NCBI GenBank assembly: GCA_041676645.1
Contig: JBAYRO010000022.1
Span: forward strand, 1 to 43,830
Direction of reading: 5' to 3'
From: JAMLIN01 sp041676645
GTDB taxonomy: Bacteria > Pseudomonadota > Gammaproteobacteria > Burkholderiales > Burkholderiaceae_E
DNA: 43,830 nt
Under the pieces are notes generated by a model that saw only the letters and a list, made by a program, of their open reading frames with translations, ran no database searches and was not told the DNA's origin. Positions 1 to 6,580 of this stretch are shown here, in pieces; position 1 is the first letter of the stretch; every line of letters begins with the position of its first letter. Position numbers and translations under genes: made by a program.

Positions 1-95
1 AGCAGCAGGTGCTCCACGGTGATGAACTCGTGGCGCTGCTGCCTGGCCTCGACGAACGCCATGTGCAGGCTGACTTCAAGCTCTTGCGCGATCAT
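1..95 (-). CDS. clpA: ClpA, ATP-dependent Clp protease ATPase subunit (N-terminal fragment)
   Basis: Only the first 31 codons lie in the window; the gene runs off the left edge. The reverse strand starts with ATG at 95 and reads MIAQELEVSLHMAFVEARQQ followed by RHEFITVEHLLL, the start of the Clp N-domain that docks ClpS. ClpA is the AAA+ unfoldase that feeds substrates to ClpP in the cytoplasm. Its ATG overlaps the clpS stop by four bases (ATGA), so the two are translationally coupled. The identification is strong despite the short length, because sequence and neighbour both agree. Confidence 0.9.
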   Translation of the reverse strand, partial: MIAQELEVSLHMAFVEARQQRHEFITVEHLL

Positions 96-400
96 GCTTC
101 CTCCATCACGCATTGCAGCGGGTGCTGGTGCTCGCGTGAAAAACTACTCACCTGTTCAACCTTGGTTGCCGCCACGTCGTGGGGATAGATACCACACACC
201 CCTCGTCCTTCGCGGTGCACTTTCAACATAACTTGTGTCGCTCGTTCGCGGTCCATGCCGAAGAACTTCTGCAGTACTTCGATGACGAATTCCATCGGGG
301 TGAAGTCATCGTTGAGCAGCATGACCTGGTACATGGGCGGCGGCTTGACGCGCGACTCCTGTCGCTCCAGTACGGTGGAGGGATCGTGCCTTGTCGCCAT
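92..400 (-). CDS. clpS: ClpS, ATP-dependent Clp protease adaptor
   Basis: A 102-residue protein with the ClpS core: a variable N-terminal tail, then KPPPMYQVMLLNDDFTPMEF, FVIEVLQKFFGM and EGRGVCGIYPHDVAATKVEQ. ClpS binds the ClpA N-domain and delivers N-degron substrates (Leu, Phe, Tyr, Trp N-termini) to ClpAP. The DDFTPMEF stretch carries the Asp and Met residues of the N-degron pocket. Length is typical of the family. It is upstream of clpA with a 4-bp overlap. A promoter-like pair at 407-434 would place the transcription start almost on the ATG. Confidence 0.96.
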   Translation of the reverse strand: MATRHDPSTVLERQESRVKPPPMYQVMLLNDDFTPMEFVIEVLQKFFGMDRERATQVMLKVHREGRGVCGIYPHDVAATKVEQVSSFSREHQHPLQCVMEEA

Positions 401-763
401 GCTTCCATTCTATAGACAGTAGAGAACCGTGCAATAACGCCGCACCGCCGTCCGGCGGCTTGCGTGACACCTGTCACGCCGGCACCGCCATCGGGGTAAA
501 CCCGCTTGACTATTAGCGTGACTTCCCAAAGAATCCCTTTGCTTTTCAGGGTTTAGTTCCTGAAACGGCGTTCTCGGGGGAAGCGCGCCGGCTGCAATAG
601 CGTCTTTCCACATGTGGCGCCGGTCCGGCGGGTTTCAAGCGCCGGATGCGCAAGGTGGTCAGGACGGGGGGATGTCTTGATGAAGTCAGATTCGATCAGA
701 TTCAATGCGGCACCGTTTGTCTGGCCCGGCATATAACAAATTTCACACGCGGATGGCTCGATT
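401..763. other. Divergent clpS/csp intergenic region
   Basis: These 363 bases between the divergent clpS and cold-shock starts hold no convincing gene. They contain the clpS promoter candidate, a short GC hairpin (CGCCGG, T, CCGGCG at 618-630) and, near the cold-shock gene, an AT-rich TATAAC at 732-737 that may be a -10. A long structured 5' leader is usual for cold-shock genes, but I cannot identify cold-shock leader motifs here. Confidence 0.4.
407..434 (-). promoter_or_regulatory. Candidate sigma70-type promoter for clpS-clpA
   Basis: Read on the minus strand, TTGCAC (434-429) and TAGAAT (412-407) are separated by 16 bases. The -10 matches TATAAT at five of six positions; the -35 is weak. 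The predicted start would fall at about 400, the A of the clpS ATG, implying a leaderless or nearly leaderless transcript. No Shine-Dalgarno at normal spacing precedes this ATG. Confidence 0.3.
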
Positions 764-970
764 ATGGCAACCGGTACCGTCAAGTGGTTCAACGATGCTA
801 AAGGCTTCGGCTTCATCACGCCCGACGAAGGCGGCGAAGATCTTTTCGCCCATTTCTCGGCAATCGAGATGAACGGCTTCAAGTCCTTGAAGGAAGGGCA
901 GAAAGTGCAATTCGAGGTCGTTCAGGGGCCGAAGGGGAAGCAGGCCGCGAGGATTCAGCCGGCCGAGTAA
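764..970 (+). CDS. Cold-shock domain protein (CspA/CspD family)
   Basis: A 68-residue single cold-shock domain protein. It shows the starting strand MATGTVKWFNDAKGFGFITP, with RNP1 as KGFGFI, and RNP2 as LFAHFSAI, so it should bind single-stranded RNA or DNA as an OB-fold chaperone in the cytoplasm. Length matches CspA/CspD proteins. The gene is divergent from clpS, the position cspD occupies beside clpS-clpA in many beta- and gammaproteobacteria, but sequence alone does not separate CspD from other Csp paralogues. A strong intrinsic terminator follows the stop by 21 bases. Confidence 0.95.
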   Translation: MATGTVKWFNDAKGFGFITPDEGGEDLFAHFSAIEMNGFKSLKEGQKVQFEVVQGPKGKQAARIQPAE

Positions 971-991
971 GCCGTCTGGCGCCTGCCCGCA

Positions 992-1027
992 GGGCGACGG
1001 ATTCCGTTTCGGACCGTCGCCCTTTTT
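992..1027 (+). terminator. Intrinsic terminator of the cold-shock gene
   Basis: A perfect 9-bp stem GGGCGACGG (992-1000) pairs with CCGTCGCCC (1014-1022) and is followed by five T. The loop itself contains TCCG/CGGA, which extends the hairpin. Confidence 0.88.
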
Positions 1028-1041
1028 CCGTCGCCCTTTTT
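1014..1041 (+). repeat. Tandem duplication of the terminator 3' arm and T-tract
   Basis: The 14-base unit CCGTCGCCCTTTTT occurs twice head to tail, at 1014-1027 and 1028-1041. The second copy could pair with the same upstream arm, giving an alternative terminator. Confidence 0.9.
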
Positions 1042-1126
1042 CTTTCCCGCCACGTGTCTTTCGCGTCGCCCCCTTTCCCTGGAAGCCCGGACGCCTGTTC
1101 CATTCCCGATCGAACGCGAACCCGCC

Positions 1127-1978
1127 TCAGTTGCCGGCCTTTTCGTTCGCCGGCATTTCAGCCGACGGGCCCCCTCGGTCCCGGTCCAGTTCCGCCGCGA
1201 AGGCCTGCCTGTCCTCCGGCTCGAGTCCGTAGACTTCCCCGATCCGATCGGGGCTGAGCACCCGGCCTGCCGGCCCGTCGGCAACCAGCCGGCCCTCGCT
1301 CAGCAGCAGGCAGCGATCCGTCCAGCGCGCCACCAGATGGAGGTCGTGGAGCACCGCGACGACCGCCCAGCCCTCGCGGGCGAGCCGGGCCAGCGTCTTC
1401 ATCAGGCCGATCTGGTGTCGCAGGTCGAGCGATGCTGTCGGCTCGTCGAGCAGGAGCCAGCGGGCGCCGCTGCTCGGCGCCTCCCACACCTGGGCGAGGC
1501 TGCGGGCGATGTGCACGCGCTGGCGCTCCCCGCCCGATAGCGCCAGATAGTCCCGATCGGCCAGGTCCTCGATGCCGACCAGGCGCATCGCCTCGCCGAT
1601 GATGCGCTCGTCGCTGGCGGCACCCGACATGCCATGGTGCGGCGACCGGCCGAGCGCGACGACTTCGGCGACCAGGAAGGGAAACTGCAGGAGGGCCTGT
1701 TGCATCAGGACGGCGCGGCGCCGGGCCAGTCCAGGCGCCGGCCACTGGGCCAGGGGCCTGCCATCGAGGCGGACCTGGCCCCTGCCCGGGGCGAGGGAGC
1801 CCGCGAGCACCTCGAGCAGGGTCGACTTGCCCGCGCCGTTGGGGCCGCAGATCGCGCTCAGCTGGCCGCTGCGCCATTCACAGTCCAGGGCATCGAGGAT
1901 CGTCCGGCCGCCGCGGCGTACCGTCAGGCCCTCCACGGCCAGCCGCGAATCACACGGCGCGATCATGCGCATGCTCAT
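1127..1978 (-). CDS. hmuV: HmuV, heme ABC transporter ATP-binding protein
   Basis: A 283-residue ABC ATPase expected to drive heme import at the cytoplasmic face of the inner membrane with HmuU. Visible motifs are Walker A GPNGAGKST, the signature LSGGERQRVHIARSL, Walker B WLLLDEPTASLD and the switch histidine in VVAVLHDLH. Three possible ATGs lie close together (1978, 1972, 1966). I chose 1978 because it overlaps the hmuU stop as ATGA, like the other junctions in this operon. It is the last gene of the heme operon. An in-frame upstream extension into hmuU is only open reading in the wrong frame, not a fusion. Confidence 0.93.
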   Translation of the reverse strand: MSMRMIAPCDSRLAVEGLTVRRGGRTILDALDCEWRSGQLSAICGPNGAGKSTLLEVLAGSLAPGRGQVRLDGRPLAQWPAPGLARRRAVLMQQALLQFPFLVAEVVALGRSPHHGMSGAASDERIIGEAMRLVGIEDLADRDYLALSGGERQRVHIARSLAQVWEAPSSGARWLLLDEPTASLDLRHQIGLMKTLARLAREGWAVVAVLHDLHLVARWTDRCLLLSEGRLVADGPAGRVLSPDRIGEVYGLEPEDRQAFAAELDRDRGGPSAEMPANEKAGN

Positions 1979-3081
1979 GCGAAACTCCCGGCGCCACGCC
2001 GGCGCTGCAGCAGCCAGAACAGGAAGGGCGCGCCGACCAGGGCGGTGACGACACCGAGCGGCAGCTCGGCCGGGCTGACCGTGGTGCGGGCGATGAGGTC
2101 GGCGGCGAGCATCAGCGCCGCCCCGACGAGCGCCGATGCCGGCAGCACGAAGCGATGGTCGGGACCGGTCAGAAGCCTGACGAGATGGGGAGTGACGAGT
2201 CCGAGGAAGCCGACGATGCCGCAGGCCGACACGGCGGCGCCGACCGCCAGCGCCGTCAGCACCACGCAGCGACGCTTGAGCGTGGCGACCTCGACCCCGA
2301 GGTGCATGGCCGCATCCTCGCCAAGCAGCAGCGCGTTGAGCGGCCGCGCCAGCCGCAGGGCCAGCATCGTCGCGACCAGCATCACGATGATCGCCGGCAG
2401 GCTCGACTGCCAGCTTGCCGCGCCGACGCTGCCCAGGGTCCAGAAGGTGAGCAGACGAAGCTGCTGCTCGTCGCTGAGGAAGGTGAGGTAGCCGATCATG
2501 GCGCCGGCCAGCGCATTGGCCGCGACTCCGGACAGCAGCATGGTCGGGATCACCACCCGGCCGTCGAACAGGGAAACCCGGTAGATGAGGCCCGTAGTCA
2601 GCAGCGAACCCAGGAAAGCGGCGATCGGCAGGGCCAGGCCGCCGAAACCGGCGAGCAGGCCGGGGCCGAGGACGATGACCGCCACCGCCGCGAGCGCCCC
2701 GCCCGCCGAGACGCCGATCAGTCCCGGATCGGCGAGGGGATTGCGGAACATGCCCTGCATCACCGCCCCCGAGACCGACAGCGCGGCGCCGGCGGCCGCT
2801 GCCAGCACGACACGTGGCAGCCGCACCGACTGCAGGACCTGCGCCTTGAAGCCGAGCTCGGAGGCATCGGCAAGCGCGAGCGCCCCGGCCAGCCCGCGCA
2901 CGACATCGCCCACCCCGAGCCGGACCGGGCCGATCATGACGCCCAGCAGCAACGCCAGGATCGCGAGCACCGCGGCGGCCCACACCAGCCGCCGTCCCCG
3001 GCGCTCCCGGGCGGTCGGTCGGACGGCACCGTCCGAGCCGGCGGCAAGCGCCGGCGCACCCGCAGTGCCAGCCCCGTTCAT
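1975..3081 (-). CDS. hmuU: HmuU, heme ABC transporter permease (FecCD family)
   Basis: A 368-residue polytopic membrane protein of the FecCD/BtuC family, about ten helices. Family-typical segments include VRLPRVVLAAAAGAALSVSG, MQGMFRNPLADPGLIGVSAG and GFLGLVTPHLVRLLTGPDHR. It would form the heme channel as a homodimer with HmuV and HmuT. The ATG at 3081 overlaps the hmuT stop by four bases and its stop overlaps the hmuV start by four. The N-terminal 25 residues are rich in Gly, Ala and Arg and are probably a cytoplasmic tail. Heme rather than siderophore or cobalamin is assigned from the hmuS and hmuY neighbours. Confidence 0.93.
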   Translation of the reverse strand: MNGAGTAGAPALAAGSDGAVRPTARERRGRRLVWAAAVLAILALLLGVMIGPVRLGVGDVVRGLAGALALADASELGFKAQVLQSVRLPRVVLAAAAGAALSVSGAVMQGMFRNPLADPGLIGVSAGGALAAVAVIVLGPGLLAGFGGLALPIAAFLGSLLTTGLIYRVSLFDGRVVIPTMLLSGVAANALAGAMIGYLTFLSDEQQLRLLTFWTLGSVGAASWQSSLPAIIVMLVATMLALRLARPLNALLLGEDAAMHLGVEVATLKRRCVVLTALAVGAAVSACGIVGFLGLVTPHLVRLLTGPDHRFVLPASALVGAALMLAADLIARTTVSPAELPLGVVTALVGAPFLFWLLQRRRGAGSFA

Positions 3082-4037
3082 CGCGCGGCGCCGGCCGGCA
3101 TGCGCACGCGCCCTGCCAGCTGGGTGGCCGCCTTCCGCACGCGCCCTGCCAGCTGGGTGGCCGCCTTCGCGACACGGGGACCGAAGGACATCAAGGCCAC
3201 GCCGTCGACCTCGAGCATGCGCCCGGCCTTGCCGGCCGGCGTGAGCGCCATGCCGGGCGTGGCGGCCACCGCCTCGATGCCGCCTCCCGGTGCGGTGCTC
3301 ATCACCAGGATCACCTCCGGCCGGGCCGCCACCAGGGCCTCGGGCGATATCGCCTTGTAGCCCTCGTGGTCGAGTGCATTGTCGACGCCGACGAGGTCGA
3401 GGATCGCCTGCGCCGCCGTGCCCTTCCCCGCCACCTGCGGTGAACCCCCGCCGGCGGCGAGCAGGAAGACGCCGCGCGGATGCGCGACCGAGCGCGTCGT
3501 CTCCCGCAGGACGGCGACATCGCGATCGAACTCGGCGACGAGTTCGCGGGCCCTCGCCTCCTCGCCCAGGGCCTTGCCCACGAGCTCGATCTTGGCGCGC
3601 GCGCCAGCGAGCGAGTAGTCTTCGACGGCCTGCACGATACGCAGGCCCGTACCCTCGAGTTGCCGCAAGGTACTCTCGGGGCCGGCCGCGCCCGAGAGCA
3701 GCAGCAGGTCGGGTTCGAGCGAGAGCAGCCCCTCAGCCGAGAGATTGCGCAGGTACCCGAGCTTGCGGGTCTCGCGCGCCTGCGGCGGCCACAGGCTCGT
3801 CGTGTCGGTCGCGACGACCCGCTCGCCCGCGCCAAGCGCATAGACGAGTTCGGTCATGTCGGCGCCAACGCTGACGATGCGCTGCGGCGCCTGGGCGGCG
3901 GGCGCCGCCGGGACGAGCCCGATAGCGCCCGCGAGGAGGCTCGCGCCGGCGACGAGCAGCCGACGGCGCGAGCGCCCCGGCCCAGGCATGACGCGGGGAA
4001 CCGGCGAGACGGGCGCCTGCACGCGTTCGGCCATCAT
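3078..4037 (-). CDS. hmuT: HmuT, periplasmic heme-binding protein
   Basis: A 319-residue substrate-binding protein of the BtuF/HmuT type. After a basic leader (RSRRRLLVAGASLLAGA, with a twin-Arg-like RRRLL) comes the mature start PQRIVSVGADMTELVYALGA. The helical-backbone fold is suggested by LEPDLLLLSGAAGPESTLRQ and ISPEALVAARPEVILV. It should carry heme from the outer-membrane receptor to HmuUV. The start at 4037 gives ATGATG, the first overlapping the hmuS stop. The C-terminus carries an exact duplication of KAATQLAGRVR, from a 33-bp tandem repeat, which lengthens the last helix. Whether secretion is by Sec or Tat is not certain. Confidence 0.92.
   Translation of the reverse strand: MMAERVQAPVSPVPRVMPGPGRSRRRLLVAGASLLAGAIGLVPAAPAAQAPQRIVSVGADMTELVYALGAGERVVATDTTSLWPPQARETRKLGYLRNLSAEGLLSLEPDLLLLSGAAGPESTLRQLEGTGLRIVQAVEDYSLAGARAKIELVGKALGEEARARELVAEFDRDVAVLRETTRSVAHPRGVFLLAAGGGSPQVAGKGTAAQAILDLVGVDNALDHEGYKAISPEALVAARPEVILVMSTAPGGGIEAVAATPGMALTPAGKAGRMLEVDGVALMSFGPRVAKAATQLAGRVRKAATQLAGRVRMPAGAAR
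3103..3168. repeat. 33-bp perfect tandem duplication inside hmuT
   Basis: Two adjacent identical 33-base copies (3103-3135 and 3136-3168). The unit is 11 codons, so the frame is kept and the protein has KAATQLAGRVR twice. The identity of the copies suggests a recent duplication. Confidence 0.95.
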
Positions 4038-5113
4038 GCCGCGCTGGTCTCGCGGTCGACCAGGCCTTCCACCAGCTTGCGCCAGTCCTCGCACTCGGAC
4101 GAACCCGGCTTGCGCTCGCCGAAGAACTGCGCGAAGTTGCCGTTCTTCTCGTCGAACACCTCGAGCGAAGTGACCACCCCGTCGGAAGTCGGCTTGCGCA
4201 CCACCCAGGCATCGGCCACATGGTCGGTGCGCAGGTGCAGGTTGAACTTCGGGTCCATGACGTTGATCCAGGGGCCCATGGCCCGGACATTGCTGACCGG
4301 CCCGGTATGGATCTGGATGCAGCCGGGGTTGCCCACGAAACACATGATCGAGACACCGCTTCGCGCCGCCTGCTCGAGCAGCTTCACCACCGAATCGAGG
4401 CTGGCGCGCTCGGCGAACTTCGGCCCGGCCAGGCGCAACGCCTGTTTCCGGCCGACCCGCAGGTCGCGCAGCATGCCGAAGAAGTCGTGCGTGTCCTGGA
4501 GGTCGGCCCAGGTGCTGCGCATCGTCTCGACGTCGATCATGTCGTCGGCGAGGTCCGCCGGGGCGGCCGGCCGCGGCTTGACCGCGATCGTATCCACCTG
4601 TTCCGGAGCGCGATGGCGATCGATGATCGCCTGCCATTGCGCCATGTCGGTATCGCCGCGGGCGAACACCTTGTGGACCGCGACACCGGCCCGGTCGAAG
4701 AACTGCAGGCTGCGACGAATGGCCCCGTCCTCGAGCGGCTGCTCGAAGGCGAAGCCGGAACGCCACTGGCTCATGAAGAGGCGCAGGTCGATGTCATGAT
4801 TGAGCACGATGCCGTGGCCCGGGCCGATCTCGACCTTGTCGAACTTGCCGACCTTCTCGTGGACCGCGCTGGGATTGCGGGTCAGCACCATGACTTCGCC
4901 GACCGCAGGCAGTTCCTGCAGGATCTTCGCGTAGGGACCGGCCAGCGCGACAGCGCGCTCGCCCACCCGGGACGCGATCAGCTCGCCTTCGGTCACGCCC
5001 AGGCGTCCGGCCGCGTCGACCGGGCGCAGCTTCGGCTCGGCCTTCAGCAGCTCGTCCCAGGCTCGACGGATACCGGCACCATCGACTGCCGCGGGTTCGT
5101 TCTTCCCTGTCAT
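4034..5113 (-). CDS. hmuS: HmuS/HemS, cytoplasmic heme-handling protein
   Basis: A 359-residue protein of the HemS/HmuS/ChuX family, built of two related halves. The N half includes LQELPAVGEVMVLTRNPSAV and HGIVLNHDIDLRLFMSQWRS; the C half has RSGVSIMCFVGNPGCIQIHT and WINVMDPKFNLHLRTDHVAD, the family's most recognisable stretches. Members accept heme from the importer, and some open the ring to release iron. Which activity applies here cannot be read from sequence alone. It is the third gene of the operon, 24 bp after hmuY, and overlaps hmuT by four bases. It is clearly full length. Confidence 0.94.
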   Translation of the reverse strand: MTGKNEPAAVDGAGIRRAWDELLKAEPKLRPVDAAGRLGVTEGELIASRVGERAVALAGPYAKILQELPAVGEVMVLTRNPSAVHEKVGKFDKVEIGPGHGIVLNHDIDLRLFMSQWRSGFAFEQPLEDGAIRRSLQFFDRAGVAVHKVFARGDTDMAQWQAIIDRHRAPEQVDTIAVKPRPAAPADLADDMIDVETMRSTWADLQDTHDFFGMLRDLRVGRKQALRLAGPKFAERASLDSVVKLLEQAARSGVSIMCFVGNPGCIQIHTGPVSNVRAMGPWINVMDPKFNLHLRTDHVADAWVVRKPTSDGVVTSLEVFDEKNGNFAQFFGERKPGSSECEDWRKLVEGLVDRETSAA

Positions 5114-5137
5114 CTTTCTCTCCGTATCCGTGGATGC

Positions 5138-6445
5138 TCAGTTTGCGGGGGCGGGCTGGATGCCGAACTCGAAGGTCCAGGTCTGCGCACTACCGGAATC
5201 GTTCAGGTCGGCGTATGTGATCTCGGCAAGCCGCATTCGCGCATAGCTGTTGCCGTCGCCCGACTTCACCAGCGAGCCTCGTTCCGGATGTGCCTTGAGC
5301 AGGTGTGCCACTGGCAGCCCGGCGGCCTGGGCGGCATTGATGTTCGGGTGATAGTCGTACCAGCCATAGTCGAGCGGAATCGGCGCGACCGGCGAATACG
5401 TGCCCTGGTAGGCCGGCGCGAGCTGCGAGCCGATCGCATCCTCGACCCATTCGCCGGCAGCGGCCGGCTCCGCGAGATCCGCCGCTGTCAGCTTGGCCGC
5501 CATCGACGCCGTCGTCGTGGCGTCGAACGCCAGGAACGCGGATGGAACGGGATTGCCGTCGCCGTCGTACAGGCCCGCCGGCGTCTTCGCAAGGAAGCCG
5601 CCCACCGTCCCCGTGCCGGAATCACCGCCGTTGAGCTTGATGTTGTAACGGTTGAACGCGATCTGCCAGGCGCCGGTCCCGGAGCTTTCGGTGCCCGTCA
5701 CCAGGTCGAAATAGACCCAGTCGCTGGACGCGTCGACTGTGGCATGACGCAAACTCGCGGCACCGGCCGCCCGGTCGATCCACTGGAAACTGACATGGCC
5801 CGATTCGGTGCCGGAGCCGCCACCGTAGTAGCCGGCAACCTGCAGCGCATACACCGGGACGACAGTCCCGCTCGTATCGTCGTTGCTCGAATCGGAGGTA
5901 ATGAGGAAGACCTTGTACGTGGGGTACAGCAGGTGGCCGCCGCCCAGACCGTACTCGAACACCTCGGACTGGATGCCGTTGTCACCGGCGAACACGCTGT
6001 CGGCGGTATCGGCAAAGTAGAGCCGAGCCGGGATGACCGCGCCGGTGGCATCGGTGAAGGCGTCGGACCAGGCAAGCAGCTCGGCCCAGGTATGGTCGAA
6101 CGGTGTCGCAAAGGCGCCGCCACTCCCGTCGCCGGAAGGTCCGCTGTTGGTGTACAGGCTGGCCGACCGGCCGCCGCTGGCCAGCTTGAGATCCCAGGCG
6201 ATACCGGTGCATGCGGCTTGAGCCTTGGCGTCGAAGTCGTAGCAGACCGATTCGCCAGCCGCCGGCAGCGTCACCGTCCAGGTGGCCTCTTCGCTGAAGC
6301 CCGTGGCCGGAGCGGGGGCCGGTGAAGGAGCCGGAGCCGGAGCGGGGGCTGGCGCACCCGCCCCCGGGTCATCCGACGATGAACCGCCGCCGCAGGCGAC
6401 GAGCATGGCCGAAATCAGGGCAAGGGAATAGCTGGTCTTCTTCAC
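5138..6445 (-). CDS. hmuY: HmuY-like heme-binding lipoprotein with two HmuY domains
   Basis: A 435-residue lipoprotein. I prefer the GTG at 6445, with GGAGAG upstream, over a longer in-frame start at 6499. This gives the leader VKKTSYSLALISAMLVAC, with lipobox LVAC and lipidated Cys18, followed by a Pro-Ala linker. Two repeats follow. The first has ESVCYDFDAKAQ, IAWDLKLASGG and HLLYPTYKVFLI. The second has DWVYFDLVTGTE, WQIAFNRYNIKLNGG and HLLKAHPERGSL. The W-x-I-A-F-x-R-Y motif is the HmuY hallmark. HmuY proteins capture heme at the cell surface for HmuR. Most I know of have one such domain. It lies directly after the receptor gene, which supports the assignment. Confidence 0.82.
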   Translation of the reverse strand: MKKTSYSLALISAMLVACGGGSSSDDPGAGAPAPAPAPAPSPAPAPATGFSEEATWTVTLPAAGESVCYDFDAKAQAACTGIAWDLKLASGGRSASLYTNSGPSGDGSGGAFATPFDHTWAELLAWSDAFTDATGAVIPARLYFADTADSVFAGDNGIQSEVFEYGLGGGHLLYPTYKVFLITSDSSNDDTSGTVVPVYALQVAGYYGGGSGTESGHVSFQWIDRAAGAASLRHATVDASSDWVYFDLVTGTESSGTGAWQIAFNRYNIKLNGGDSGTGTVGGFLAKTPAGLYDGDGNPVPSAFLAFDATTTASMAAKLTAADLAEPAAAGEWVEDAIGSQLAPAYQGTYSPVAPIPLDYGWYDYHPNINAAQAAGLPVAHLLKAHPERGSLVKSGDGNSYARMRLAEITYADLNDSGSAQTWTFEFGIQPAPAN

Positions 6446-6580
6446 TGGAGTCTCTCCGGATTCGGTGTGTCGGTTGGCGTTGATCGGATCTGGGCTCATC
6501 GATCGAAGGGCATGCCGTCGATCGGGTTTCGTGATTCGTTCCGGGATTCATGACAAGGGGTACGCGGAATCGCGCCTCGC

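Noticed and set aside
1127..3175. A 682-codon minus-strand open frame suggesting a fusion upstream of hmuV
   Set aside because: Only the part from 1978 downward shows ABC ATPase motifs; the rest is the wrong frame of hmuU. The hmuU frame has clear permease motifs and the ATGA overlap.
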